From contig CM072891.1 of NCBI GenBank assembly GCA_037013685.1, positions 4,750,501 to 4,814,500 on the forward strand: DNA of 64,000 nt. The letters are read 5' to 3'. The notes beneath the pieces are model-generated. The model searched no databases and was not told the DNA's origin. It saw only the letters and a list, made by a program, of their open reading frames with translations. Below are positions 58,101-60,922 of this stretch, in pieces (the first letter of the stretch is position 1; each line of letters starts with the position of its first letter). A program made the translations under genes and the position numbers. Origin of the DNA: Acridotheres tristis. Lineage: Eukaryota; Chordata; Aves; Passeriformes; Sturnidae.

Positions 58101-60922
58101 ACAATGTCCAATATTAATGTAAGATTTCTGTTCTGCACTTTTACGTATTTCATCAGATAATTGCAGGGCACCTTAGGGTAAAGCCATAGCTTTATGGCAG
58201 TTATTGTTTACATTATTGTGATATGTACATCATCTGTAAGATACAACTTATGAAAGGAGACACCCATCCATACCCTAAAGTGTTCCTATAGTTCTACCTG
58301 TCCAAGATGGTGAAGGAAAAAAATCTGAGCCATTTGTATTTAGCGTTTAAACACAGACATTCTCTTCCATTTTGCCAATTAATCTTTTGCTTTTCTACCC
58401 TTATTTGCAGTTTTAGGTATGCCTGATACAGTAGAAGAAATGTGTCCAGAGATCCCTCAGCTGGATAGACTAATAAAGGAAATAAATGATTTAGCAGAGT
58501 CTGGAGCAAGGTATACTGAAATGCCTCATGTAATTGAGGTGATCTTACCCATGCTATGCAACTACTTATCCTACTGGTGGGAAAGAGGGTCCGAGAGTGT
58601 CCCTCAGAGTGCTGGGCCTTGCTGTACAATGATAACATCTGAGCATCTGAGCATTGTTCTTGGAAACATTCTCAAAATCATTAACAACAATCTGGGAATA
58701 GATGAAGCATCTTGGATGAAAAGAATTGCAGGTACAGTAAATATTTTTTAACAGTAATTGTACTAACAATATTTAATTACTTTGCTATGTTTTACCTTAT
58801 TTCCCAGTGATATAATAAAAAAAATTATAACTAGAAATAAAAGAAAGATAAATAAAAGATAAGTAACAATAAGAGAAATATGTTTATATTTTATTATTAG
58901 TTATATGCACGCATGGTAGCATCACTGTAAGTAGAAAGCTTTCTATTCACCATAAGAGATTTTGAAAATCTCCTTCTCTATGCCATGTATAAGAGACTTA
59001 GGTTTTAATTTGGAGTTGTGAATTCCATTGATTTTCAAGACACTTGAGTTTTAAAGTAGAGAGTATAAGTGCTGTGAATTCTGTTCATGAAACATCAGGA
59101 CAACATTTAAAAAAAAAAGTATAAAGAAAGTATAAATGGTAAAAAAACCTCAGCAGTAACTGAAGTTCAAAATTAGTTCGTTTGCCTGAATAAACGTGTG
59201 AGCTATTAAATAAGCTGAAAGTTTTTTTCAAAATATCACGTAAGATATAGTATCTATCCTGCCAAAGAAGTTTACTACATCCAAATTTTATAATCTATAT
59301 TATACAGTGTAAGAATATAATGTACAATAACATGGTTCAAGAAAATCTGTGTAAAGGTAATAATTTCCTGCTAAATTTGAATAACCAGTAACCATTAGTA
59401 CTGTGGTTTTGGTATTTTAAATGCTGGAATGTCTTTAATAATAACAAGGATTCCATTAAAATTTAGTAAGAAGTTTGCTCCTTAATTGTAGAATGTTTCC
59501 TACAGTTTTGTACTGATTGTTTATCTGCATAAGGTGATAATATACTCATGTTGTTCTTGTAAGGATTTTTGACTTAGGTAGTTTGCATTTTATTACCAGT
59601 ACTTGTTCAAAATTTATCTATGACCTTGAATTACTCATTCGTTCTTTGTATTTTAACTTGCCCAAGGCAAAATAGATAAAGGAATTCTTCCAGAACACTA
59701 TCTTCTGGTGTTTTTCTGACATTGGATACAAAAAACTATCCCAGACACAAAAATCCCCAAACAAAACAAAAAGTATTTTTGTGAGAACTTTGTGTCTCAA
59801 TCCTTATATTGCTTAGGCTCTCAGTTAGAGACATGGGGCTTGCCAAAACCATGATAGTTTAACTTATAAAAGACTGAAATATTTATAATCCAAATCCACA
59901 GTCTTTTAACCTCTCAATGTGCAGTTTTTCGCAAAGCTACATTCATAGTTTTGTAATAATTTTATAGTGCAGAAATTTATGAAGCCCCATAATCTTTACT
60001 GTTTCCAGAACTTCAGCATTCATGTTAATACAATGAAAAACACCAGTTATGCACTAATCATGGATTTATCTATATTTTCACGTATAGTTTATGCTCAACC
60101 CATCATCAGCAAAGCCAGACCTGATCTTCTCAGATCTCACTTTATTCCAACACTGGATAAATTGAAGAAAAAAGCTATGAAAATAGTGATGGAAGAAGAG
60201 CAACTGAAAGCAGACAGTAAAAATGACACCCAAGAAGCTGAGCTCCTCATTCTTGATGAGTTTGCTGTACTTTGTAGAGACCTTTATGCCTTCTATCCAA
60301 TGTTGATACGATATGTAGACAACAACAGGTAAAAAACCCAATAATTAATCTCATATTTATTACTTAATATACTGGAATCTATGATCAGACAATCAGGAGC
60401 AACACAGTTCACTTAATGTTAGGGTGAGAATCAGACCCTGCGTGTTTTAACATTCTTAAATCTTAATTCTGAATAATTTAAGATTCTTAAAGAATGTTTT
60501 ACCTTGAATTCACACCTTTTGCTCAGATGGAAATTCCTAGATTAACTAGAAAAATGTTTTCTATTCAATAAGGACTATTATGTTGAACTGTCTTTTTTAA
60601 AGTATCTTATTTTAAATTTCTCTTGTTTTTGTAATTAGAGCTAATTGGCTAAAGAAACCAGATGCGGACTCGGATGAACTCTTTCGAATGGTTGCTGAAG
60701 TTTTTATCCTGTGGTGTAAATCACATGTAAGATAAAATGTTCACTTTTCCTTTCATTACATTCTGTCTTTAAATATAAAAGTGGCATGTGCAGATGAGTT
60801 AAACTTCTGGTGATTTGTTTTTTCTTTAGAATTTTAAAAGAGAAGAACAAAATTTTGTGATTCAGAATGAAATCAACAATTTGGCATTTTTAACAGGAGA
60901 CACCAAGAGCAAGATGTCTAAA
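953..60922 (+). CDS. RYR3: Ryanodine receptor 3, middle portion (46 exons, partial at both ends)
   Basis: RYR3 encodes a homotetrameric intracellular Ca2+-release channel of the ER/SR membrane, opened by cytosolic Ca2+ and modulated by calmodulin and FKBP12. The window holds the cytoplasmic middle of the protein only: end of P1, SPRY2, SPRY3, junctional solenoid, bridging solenoid with P2, and further helical solenoid. I joined 46 exons by eye; all introns are GT-AG, all junctions keep the frame, and the total is 2384 complete codons without a stop. Paralogue choice: the long insert between the two halves of SPRY3 (divergent region 2 of RYR1 and RYR2) is absent, the P2 loop reads LRSISQ, and motifs such as [11 protein letters not shown] and [15 protein letters not shown] fit RYR3 as I recall it. 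Transmembrane and pore exons are downstream, outside the window. Introns without their own entry hold nothing I recognise. Membership in the RYR family is certain; RYR3 is very likely. Confidence 0.95.
1548..1695 (+). CDS. RYR3: RYR3 exon 2: end of P1 RyR repeat
   Basis: Residues 54-102 plus the first base of codon 103. The acceptor is cccttttag and the donor ATGG|gtatgt. It encodes [19 protein letters not shown] and [15 protein letters not shown], the conserved second half of the RyR repeat. The following intron is only 98 bases, one of the two shortest in the window. Confidence 0.96.
1794..1999 (+). CDS. RYR3: RYR3 exon 3: start of SPRY2 domain
   Basis: Residues 103-171; its first two bases complete a split codon. 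It contains [20 protein letters not shown] and [10 protein letters not shown], typical strands of a SPRY beta-sandwich; these domains carry protein-protein contacts on the channel corner. The acceptor is tttttacag and the donor AAA|gtcagt. Ends in phase 0. Confidence 0.97.
2665..2839 (+). CDS. RYR3: RYR3 exon 4: SPRY2 domain
   Basis: Residues 172-229 plus one base. It encodes [20 protein letters not shown], then [17 protein letters not shown], the core SPRY strands. The acceptor is ccatttag and the donor AATG|gtaact. The reading frame stays open for about 30 codons past the donor; I take that as chance, because the next exon continues the family sequence exactly in phase. Confidence 0.96.
2840..4297. 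other. RYR3 intron
   Basis: 1458 bases of AT-rich sequence. A 128-codon minus-strand open frame at 3384-3770 has no recognisable motif and I treat it as chance. Nothing else stands out. Confidence 0.7.
4298..4506 (+). CDS. RYR3: RYR3 exon 5: end of SPRY2 and linker to SPRY3
   Basis: Residues 230-299; the first two bases complete a glycine codon. It contains [38 protein letters not shown] and [12 protein letters not shown], strongly conserved across RyRs. The acceptor is tttctttag and the donor AAG|gtaaca. Ends in phase 0. Confidence 0.97.
4507..5671. other. RYR3 intron
   Basis: 1165 bases, AT-rich, with a T tract near 5422-5434. No element recognised. Confidence 0.7.
5672..5856 (+). CDS. 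RYR3: RYR3 exon 6: first half of SPRY3
   Basis: Residues 300-360 plus two bases. It encodes [20 protein letters not shown] and [14 protein letters not shown], then a less conserved tail ([16 protein letters not shown]). In RYR1 and RYR2 this tail leads into the long acidic divergent-region-2 insert; here it stops after a few residues, which supports RYR3. The acceptor is catttttag and the donor CG|gttagt. Confidence 0.95.
6528..6564 (+). CDS. RYR3: RYR3 exon 7: 37-base mini-exon at the divergent region 2 site
   Basis: Residues 361-373 ([12 protein letters not shown] after a split arginine codon). The acceptor is atctgtag and the donor ACA|gtaagt, a perfect consensus. It links the two halves of SPRY3, where RYR1 and RYR2 carry a far longer insert. 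The exon is too short to appear as an open reading frame. It is placed by phase (split codon in, phase 0 out), by strong splice sites and by resemblance to the short mammalian RYR3 linker. Confidence 0.9.
6927..7087 (+). CDS. RYR3: RYR3 exon 8: second half of SPRY3
   Basis: Residues 374-426 plus two bases. It contains [20 protein letters not shown], then [15 protein letters not shown], conserved strands of SPRY3. The acceptor is cccctttcag and the donor AG|gtatgg. The frame again runs open into the intron for a short way, by chance. Confidence 0.96.
7608..7773 (+). CDS. RYR3: RYR3 exon 9: SPRY3
   Basis: Residues 427-482; the first base completes a serine codon. It encodes [14 protein letters not shown], then [20 protein letters not shown] and ELGTCYQ, the last strands of SPRY3. 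The acceptor is gttcttccag and the donor CAG|gtatta. A 2.7-kb intron follows. Confidence 0.96.
7774..10465. other. RYR3 intron (2.7 kb)
   Basis: AT-rich, no open frame with family resemblance and no recognisable mobile element. It ends with an AT dinucleotide repeat in two arms (10351-10394) close to the acceptor of exon 10. Confidence 0.7.
10351..10394. repeat. (AT)n repeat in two arms
   Basis: About 16 bases of AT repeat, a 14-base interruption, then another 14 bases of AT repeat. The arms are self-complementary and could form a hairpin. The repeat lies 71 bases upstream of an acceptor site. Confidence 0.9.
10466..10552 (+). CDS. RYR3: RYR3 exon 10: end of SPRY3
   Basis: Residues 483-511, 29 codons, phase 0 at both ends. 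It encodes [19 protein letters not shown] and FELGKLK. The acceptor is tcccctctag and the donor AAG|gtagga. Because the exon is a multiple of three in phase 0, skipping it would keep the frame but remove a SPRY strand. Confidence 0.95.
10940..11166 (+). CDS. RYR3: RYR3 exon 11: start of the junctional solenoid
   Basis: Residues 512-586 plus two bases. It contains [40 protein letters not shown] and [13 protein letters not shown], the conserved entry to the junctional solenoid, an armadillo-like helical repeat region linking the cytoplasmic shell to the core. The acceptor is ttcttttcag and the donor AG|gtacac. Confidence 0.97.
11167..12219. other. RYR3 intron
   Basis: 1053 bases, AT-rich, nothing recognised. 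Confidence 0.7.
12220..13021 (+). CDS. RYR3: RYR3 exon 12: 802-base exon of the junctional solenoid
   Basis: Residues 587-854, by far the longest exon here, 2.5 times the next. It contains [20 protein letters not shown], then [75 protein letters not shown] and a charged tail ([19 protein letters not shown]) before [14 protein letters not shown]. The charged tail is a surface loop that varies between paralogues. The acceptor is ttcataacag and the donor CAG|gtgacg. Ends in phase 0. Confidence 0.98.
13519..13719 (+). CDS. RYR3: RYR3 exon 13: junctional solenoid
   Basis: Residues 855-921, 67 codons, phase 0 at both ends. It encodes [20 protein letters not shown], then [20 protein letters not shown] and EFRSPPQEQ, nearly invariant in the family. 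The acceptor is taccctag and the donor CAG|gtaata. Confidence 0.97.
13992..14094 (+). CDS. RYR3: RYR3 exon 14: junctional solenoid
   Basis: Residues 922-955 plus one base. It encodes [20 protein letters not shown], then [14 protein letters not shown]. The acceptor (atcccttaaag) has a weak pyrimidine tract but is fixed by the protein; the donor is TGTG|gtgagt. The preceding intron is only 272 bases. Confidence 0.95.
14095..17722. other. RYR3 intron (3.6 kb)
   Basis: Long AT-rich intron. The region about 15540-17000 is richer in C and T on the + strand, but I cannot assign it to a repeat family. No coding or RNA feature is recognised. Confidence 0.65.
17723..17860 (+). CDS. RYR3: RYR3 exon 15: acidic run in divergent region 3
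   Basis: Residues 956-1001 plus one base. It opens with [14 protein letters not shown], an eight-glutamate run encoded by mixed GAA/GAG codons, then [16 protein letters not shown] and a second acidic patch (EPKEEEEK). This is the position of divergent region 3, a glutamate-rich loop that differs between paralogues and has been linked to low-affinity Ca2+ or Mg2+ effects in RYR1. The acceptor is tatactaag and the donor CCTA|gtaagt. Confidence 0.95.
17861..20833. other. RYR3 intron (3.0 kb)
   Basis: Holds an unexplained minus-strand open frame of 99 codons (18263-18562) and a nested inverted repeat (18491-18538), both described separately. The rest is AT-rich with a T tract near 18799-18810. 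Confidence 0.65.
18491..18538. other. Nested perfect inverted repeat (hairpin candidate)
   Basis: CTCACTG (18491-18497) pairs perfectly with CAGTGAG (18532-18538). Directly inside it, CCCCTGTG (18498-18505) pairs with CACAGGGG (18515-18522) around a 9-base loop, with a 9-base bulge on one side. This gives 15 base pairs in two stacked stems. It may be a fragment of an old mobile element or a structured RNA; the function is unknown. Confidence 0.6.
20834..21107 (+). CDS. RYR3: RYR3 exon 16: junctional solenoid
   Basis: Residues 1002-1092 plus two bases. It encodes [40 protein letters not shown], then [20 protein letters not shown] and [12 protein letters not shown]. The acceptor is tttgcttttag and the donor GG|gtacgg. 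Conservation is very high in the second half. Confidence 0.97.
21108..22812. other. RYR3 intron (1.7 kb)
   Basis: AT-rich, nothing recognised. Short open frames on both strands have no family resemblance. Confidence 0.7.
22813..22927 (+). CDS. RYR3: RYR3 exon 17: solenoid
   Basis: Residues 1093-1131. It encodes [20 protein letters not shown], then [18 protein letters not shown], near-invariant in all RyRs and part of the regulatory central region where RYR1 malignant-hyperthermia mutations cluster (family knowledge). The acceptor is cttccattttag and the donor CAG|gtaatt. Confidence 0.97.
22928..24248. other. RYR3 intron (1.3 kb)
   Basis: AT-rich, nothing recognised. It ends in the tandem acceptor of exon 18. 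Confidence 0.7.
24249..24378 (+). CDS. RYR3: RYR3 exon 18: solenoid, tandem acceptor
   Basis: Residues 1132-1174 plus one base. It encodes [20 protein letters not shown], then [20 protein letters not shown]. The acceptor is a NAGNAG: using the first AG would start the exon at 24246 and add one glutamine after the preceding Q. I chose the second AG because the family sequence runs SQ-IAFPK without an extra residue. The donor is CTGG|gtatgc. Confidence 0.95.
25316..25419 (+). CDS. RYR3: RYR3 exon 19: solenoid, weak donor
   Basis: Residues 1175-1209. It encodes [20 protein letters not shown], then [15 protein letters not shown]. The acceptor is ttttttctgcag and the donor AAG|gtggcc, which departs from the usual gtragt after the GT. 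The next exon resumes VVTYLAGCG exactly in phase, so the boundary is sound despite the weak donor. Confidence 0.94.
25420..26810. other. RYR3 intron with a long purine-rich stretch
   Basis: From about 25660 to 26140 the + strand is strongly enriched in A and G (runs such as gaggagaggcagg and gaagaggaggaaagcagg). A 105-codon minus-strand frame at 26154-26471 is probably a by-product of base composition. I cannot name a repeat family for it. Confidence 0.6.
26811..26946 (+). CDS. RYR3: RYR3 exon 20: solenoid
   Basis: Residues 1210-1254 plus one base. It encodes [20 protein letters not shown], then [20 protein letters not shown]. The acceptor is tgtgttgtag and the donor AACA|gtaagt. The region is almost identical between paralogues. 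Confidence 0.96.
27128..27153. repeat. Poly-T tract
   Basis: An almost unbroken T run, interrupted by one C, inside the intron between exons 20 and 21. It could be the reverse of a retroposon poly-A tail, but no element body is recognisable next to it. Confidence 0.8.
27420..27600 (+). CDS. RYR3: RYR3 exon 21: solenoid
   Basis: Residues 1255-1314 plus two bases. It encodes [40 protein letters not shown], then [17 protein letters not shown]. The acceptor is tggtcctcag and the donor GG|gtaagt. The junction to the next exon yields REG-DDEEEEE; mammalian RYR3, as I recall it, has about three more residues here, which may mean a shifted donor. Confidence 0.95.
28059..28164 (+). CDS. RYR3: RYR3 exon 22: acidic stretch then solenoid
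   Basis: Residues 1315-1350; the first base completes a glycine codon. It opens with DDEEEEEEI (codons rich in GAG and GAA), then [20 protein letters not shown] and CAPEMH, highly conserved. The acceptor is taactttttag and the donor CAT|gtgagt. Ends in phase 0. Confidence 0.96.
28165..29281. other. RYR3 intron (1.1 kb)
   Basis: Contains a short CTTCC-type pyrimidine repeat (28251-28279). Otherwise AT-rich, nothing recognised. Confidence 0.7.
29282..29402 (+). CDS. RYR3: RYR3 exon 23: solenoid with FKBP-linked Val-Pro
   Basis: Residues 1351-1390 plus one base. It encodes [20 protein letters not shown], then [15 protein letters not shown]. The Val-Pro pair at 29339-29344 aligns with the dipeptide (Val-Pro in RYR1, Ile-Pro in RYR2) reported from mutagenesis as needed for FKBP12/12.6 binding. 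The acceptor is tttctaccag and the donor AAAG|gtaact. Confidence 0.96.
30003..30172 (+). CDS. RYR3: RYR3 exon 24: bridging solenoid
   Basis: Residues 1391-1447. It encodes [40 protein letters not shown], then [17 protein letters not shown]. The acceptor is tatttgtgtag and the donor ACA|gtatgt. Ends in phase 0. Confidence 0.97.
30827..31047 (+). CDS. RYR3: RYR3 exon 25: bridging solenoid
   Basis: Residues 1448-1520 plus two bases. It encodes [40 protein letters not shown], then [20 protein letters not shown]. The acceptor is cttcatacag and the donor CA|gtacgt; the split codon rejoins as histidine. Confidence 0.97.
31417..31507 (+). CDS. RYR3: RYR3 exon 26: bridging solenoid
   Basis: Residues 1521-1551. 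It encodes [20 protein letters not shown], then [10 protein letters not shown]. The acceptor is aaaatcacag and the donor AAG|gtaaat. Too short for a six-frame track but unmistakable by sequence and phase. Confidence 0.96.
31508..32884. other. RYR3 intron (1.4 kb)
   Basis: AT-rich, nothing recognised. Confidence 0.7.
32885..33025 (+). CDS. RYR3: RYR3 exon 27: bridging solenoid
   Basis: Residues 1552-1598, 47 codons, phase 0 at both ends. It encodes [20 protein letters not shown], then [20 protein letters not shown]. The acceptor is gaaaatctag and the donor AAG|gtaatg. Confidence 0.96.
33026..34691. other. RYR3 intron (1.7 kb)
   Basis: Carries the TG/TA/CA compound repeat at 33259-33325. The rest is AT-rich, nothing recognised. 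Confidence 0.7.
33259..33325. repeat. Compound (TG)n-(TA)n-(CA)n repeat
   Basis: Seventeen bases of TG repeat, a short TTTC break, about 30 bases of mostly TA repeat, then a CA repeat. The TG and CA arms are reverse complements, so the whole block is a large imperfect palindrome, likely length-variable. Confidence 0.9.
34692..34855 (+). CDS. RYR3: RYR3 exon 28: bridging solenoid before P2
   Basis: Residues 1599-1652 plus two bases. It encodes [31 protein letters not shown], then [16 protein letters not shown]. The acceptor is tctcctgcag and the donor AA|gtgagt. Confidence 0.96.
34856..35764. other. RYR3 intron (0.9 kb)
   Basis: AT-rich, nothing recognised. Confidence 0.7.
35765..35843 (+). 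CDS. RYR3: RYR3 exon 29: P2 domain, RyR repeat 3
   Basis: Residues 1653-1679. It encodes [20 protein letters not shown] then KWAFEK, the start of the third RyR repeat, first half of the peripheral P2 domain. The acceptor is ttgtttacag and the donor AAG|gtagga. Ends in phase 0. Confidence 0.95.
35844..37007. other. RYR3 intron with G-rich tract
   Basis: Holds a G-quadruplex-type motif (36071-36096) within a G/T-only stretch to about 36160. A more GC-balanced patch at about 36730-36960 has open frames on both strands but no motif I recognise. Confidence 0.7.
36071..36096 (+). other. G-quadruplex motif
   Basis: Four G runs (4, 3, 3 and 7 bases) separated by loops of 5, 2 and 2 bases meet the usual G3+N1-7 pattern. 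It is on the non-template strand of RYR3, so it would also be present in the pre-mRNA. Confidence 0.75.
37008..37097 (+). CDS. RYR3: RYR3 exon 30: P2 domain, RyR repeat 3
   Basis: Residues 1680-1709, 30 codons, phase 0 at both ends. It encodes [20 protein letters not shown] then [10 protein letters not shown]. The acceptor has a strong pyrimidine tract (tttttttctttttcag); the donor is AAG|gtaata. Skipping would keep the frame. Confidence 0.95.
37098..38513. other. RYR3 intron (1.4 kb)
   Basis: AT-rich, nothing recognised. Confidence 0.7.
38514..38663 (+). CDS. RYR3: RYR3 exon 31: P2 domain with phosphorylation-type loop
   Basis: Residues 1710-1759, 50 codons, phase 0. It encodes [20 protein letters not shown], then [13 protein letters not shown]. 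The serine at 38649-38651 aligns with the PKA/CaMKII-regulated serine of RYR2 (and RYR1). The arginine at position -3 is kept but the paired basic residue of RYR2's RRIS is not, which leaves an RxxS motif. The acceptor is cttttgttcaaag and the donor CAG|gtaagg. Confidence 0.96.
38664..40207. other. RYR3 intron (1.5 kb)
   Basis: A GC-richer patch at about 39296-39620 carries a 92-codon minus-strand frame that I cannot assign. It could be an old repeat fragment. The rest is AT-rich. Confidence 0.65.
40208..40270 (+). CDS. RYR3: RYR3 exon 32: start of RyR repeat 4 (63 bases)
   Basis: Residues 1760-1780, 21 codons, phase 0 at both ends. It encodes [20 protein letters not shown] plus Q, the opening signature of the fourth RyR repeat (compare [10 protein letters not shown] in exon 1). 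The acceptor is tctcctgcag and the donor CAG|gtttgt. Confidence 0.95.
40710..40785 (+). CDS. RYR3: RYR3 exon 33: RyR repeat 4
   Basis: Residues 1781-1805 plus one base. It encodes [20 protein letters not shown] then ELESK, the second signature of RyR repeats. The acceptor is gctaatgtag and the donor AAAG|gtaagc. The following intron is only 169 bases. Confidence 0.96.
40955..41078 (+). CDS. RYR3: RYR3 exon 34: end of P2 / RyR repeat 4
   Basis: Residues 1806-1846 plus two bases. It encodes [20 protein letters not shown], then [20 protein letters not shown]. The acceptor is tttactaaag and the donor CG|gtaagt. It is followed by the longest intron in the window (4.3 kb). Confidence 0.96.
41079..45403. 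other. RYR3 intron (4.3 kb, longest)
   Basis: Contains a decayed CR1 (43915-44690) and a short TA repeat (42361-42381). The other parts are AT-rich without recognised features. Confidence 0.7.
43915..44690 (+). mobile_element. CR1 LINE fragment, 3' end, decayed
   Basis: A 5'-truncated CR1 non-LTR retrotransposon in the same orientation as RYR3. The conceptual protein at its start ([20 protein letters not shown] then LYLGWNN) is the C-terminal part of the CR1 reverse-transcriptase ORF. Downstream, the 3' untranslated part is recognisable through to a tail like gatgattttcagaggtttcttccaacc. Stops and small indels break the frame. Divergence looks high, so this is an old copy. The bounds are approximate. 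Confidence 0.85.
45404..45519 (+). CDS. RYR3: RYR3 exon 35: solenoid after P2
   Basis: Residues 1847-1885 plus one base. It encodes [20 protein letters not shown], then [18 protein letters not shown]. The residues DASSMEKRF and [13 protein letters not shown] favour RYR3 over RYR2 (as I recall the paralogues). The acceptor is ttcaaaacag and the donor TTAG|gtaagt. Confidence 0.96.
45836..45903 (+). CDS. RYR3: RYR3 exon 36: solenoid (68 bases)
   Basis: Residues 1886-1908. It encodes [20 protein letters not shown] then FAK. The segment is shared with RYR1-like spacing and unlike RYR2, where a glycine-rich stretch sits here. The acceptor is tatccttgcag and the donor AAA|gtgagt. Confidence 0.95.
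46482..46603 (+). CDS. RYR3: RYR3 exon 37: solenoid
   Basis: Residues 1909-1948 plus two bases. It encodes [20 protein letters not shown], then [16 protein letters not shown]. The acceptor is gtatttcttag and the donor AG|gtaagt. Confidence 0.96.
46604..48832. other. RYR3 intron (2.2 kb)
   Basis: Contains an AT repeat (46783-46805). A 135-codon + strand frame at 46943-47350 looks like chance. A GC-richer patch at 47640-47880 is unassigned. Confidence 0.65.
46783..46805. repeat. (AT)n microsatellite
   Basis: About 23 bases of uninterrupted AT repeat within the intron after exon 37. Confidence 0.9.
48833..48882 (+). CDS. RYR3: RYR3 exon 38: 50-base exon
   Basis: Residues 1949-1965 plus one base. 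It encodes [16 protein letters not shown] after a split serine codon. The acceptor is tcctctactttag and the donor TTTG|gtaagt. It is placed by phase and an almost invariant family motif. Confidence 0.95.
49574..49634 (+). CDS. RYR3: RYR3 exon 39: 61-base exon
   Basis: Residues 1966-1985 plus two bases. It encodes [20 protein letters not shown]. The acceptor is tttctaaccag and the donor CG|gtaagt. Both split codons rejoin correctly (glycine before, arginine after). Confidence 0.95.
49635..50664. other. RYR3 intron (1.0 kb)
   Basis: AT-rich, nothing recognised. Confidence 0.7.
50665..50903 (+). CDS. RYR3: RYR3 exon 40: solenoid
   Basis: Residues 1986-2065 plus one base. It encodes [40 protein letters not shown], then [20 protein letters not shown] and [13 protein letters not shown]. 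The acceptor is ttatttttcag and the donor CTTT|gtaagt. Confidence 0.97.
50904..51825. other. RYR3 intron (0.9 kb)
   Basis: AT-rich, nothing recognised. Confidence 0.7.
51826..51907 (+). CDS. RYR3: RYR3 exon 41: solenoid
   Basis: Residues 2066-2092 plus two bases. It encodes [20 protein letters not shown] then GKNIYVE. The acceptor is tttttctctag and the donor AG|gtattg. The intron that follows carries the retroviral remnant. Confidence 0.95.
52616..52638. repeat. (GA)n microsatellite
   Basis: A GA-rich run of about 23 bases with one AA interruption. Confidence 0.85.
53600..55033 (-). pseudogene. Decayed gag/leader region of an avian endogenous retrovirus
   Basis: On the minus strand, downstream of the LTR, several short frames in different registers (54678-54929, 54596-54862, 54402-54674, 54009-54206, 53602-53952) resemble the 5' end and gag region of a retrovirus family common in bird genomes. 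They are separated by stops and frameshifts and there is no intact protein. The fragment becomes unrecognisable below about 53780. I see no pol, env or second LTR, so the copy is truncated and cannot be active. Class (ERV-L-like or class II) is unresolved. Antisense to RYR3, as usual for intronic proviruses that survive selection. Confidence 0.65.
55008..55026 (-). other. Degenerate retroviral primer-binding site
   Basis: Starting seven bases inside the LTR edge, the minus strand reads TTGGCACTCAATATAGGGC, which resembles a lysine-tRNA-type primer-binding site with several mismatches. Its position directly after the LTR is where reverse transcription would be primed in an active element. Confidence 0.5.
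55034..55459 (-). mobile_element. 5' LTR of endogenous retrovirus, antisense to RYR3
   Basis: A 426-base block bounded by perfect short inverted ends (TGTTG at 55034 and CAACA at 55459 on the + strand), followed on the minus strand by a primer-binding-site-like sequence and gag remnants. That order identifies it as the 5' LTR read on the minus strand. A short open frame at 55239-55460 within it is not a gene. No matching 3' LTR is visible in the window. The outer edge is inferred from the inverted ends. Confidence 0.7.
55650..55780 (+). CDS. RYR3: RYR3 exon 42: solenoid
   Basis: Residues 2093-2136 plus one base. It encodes [20 protein letters not shown], then [20 protein letters not shown] and RERA. 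The acceptor is tctcatatgcag and the donor GCAA|gtaagt. It lies between two repeat-loaded introns but is itself intact. Confidence 0.96.
56250..57014 (+). mobile_element. CR1 LINE fragment A, main part
   Basis: A 5'-truncated CR1 in RYR3 orientation. Conceptual translation near 56394 gives [20 protein letters not shown] then [20 protein letters not shown], the C-terminal end of the reverse-transcriptase ORF, followed by the conserved 3' part (ggaaaggctgagggagctgg at 56678-56697). The frame is broken. The 3' tail is missing here and reappears at about 57528, because fragment B is inserted. It is much better preserved than the CR1 at 43915. Confidence 0.9.
57015..57527 (-). mobile_element. CR1 LINE fragment B, inserted into fragment A
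   Basis: Read on the minus strand, this ends at 57015 with the typical avian CR1 3' end (on the + strand tcatagaatcgcagaataac, then gagttggaagggacc). At its other end it encodes [20 protein letters not shown], the same ORF position where fragment A has [10 protein letters not shown]. So it is a short 5'-truncated copy in the opposite orientation. Confidence 0.88.
57528..57557 (+). mobile_element. CR1 fragment A, displaced 3' tail
   Basis: The sequence ccttacctattctgtgattc matches the terminal CR1 3' end in + orientation, exactly what is missing from fragment A at 57014. It is read as the tail separated by the insertion of fragment B. Confidence 0.7.
58411..58731 (+). CDS. RYR3: RYR3 exon 43: solenoid (321 bases)
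   Basis: Residues 2137-2243 plus one base. It encodes [55 protein letters not shown], then [20 protein letters not shown]. The short loop between WWERG and CCTMITSEH differs between paralogues (longer and proline-rich in RYR1). The acceptor is ttatttgcag and the donor GCAG|gtacag. Confidence 0.97.
58732..60087. other. RYR3 intron (1.4 kb)
   Basis: Very AT-rich, nothing recognised. Confidence 0.7.
60088..60328 (+). CDS. RYR3: RYR3 exon 44: solenoid
   Basis: Residues 2244-2323 plus two bases. It encodes [40 protein letters not shown], then [20 protein letters not shown] and [11 protein letters not shown]. The acceptor is ttcacgtatag and the donor AG|gtaaaa. Confidence 0.97.
60639..60726 (+). 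CDS. RYR3: RYR3 exon 45: solenoid
   Basis: Residues 2324-2353. It encodes [20 protein letters not shown] then [10 protein letters not shown]. The acceptor is ttgtaattag and the donor CAT|gtaaga. The next intron is only 103 bases, so the two exons are nearly adjacent. Confidence 0.96.
60830..60922 (+). CDS. RYR3: RYR3 exon 46: last certain exon in window
   Basis: Residues 2354-2384, 31 codons, phase 0. It encodes [20 protein letters not shown], then [11 protein letters not shown]. The acceptor is ttttctttag and the donor AAA|gtaagt. In RYR1 the next piece is a short alternatively used exon; the constitutive exon that should follow (DQERKK type) is not found before 64000. Confidence 0.96.

Larger units (their letters stand above)
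55781..58410. other. RYR3 intron (2.6 kb) with nested CR1 elements
   Basis: Holds one CR1 interrupted by another between about 56250 and 57557. The flanks are AT-rich and featureless. GC content rises sharply over the repeats. Confidence 0.8.

Noticed and set aside
953..60922. The gene being RYR2 or RYR1 rather than RYR3
   Set aside because: Divergent region 2 is absent, the glycine-rich RYR2 stretch at exon 36 is replaced by [12 protein letters not shown], the P2 loop lacks RYR2's RRIS, and the proline-rich RYR1 loop in exon 43 is missing.
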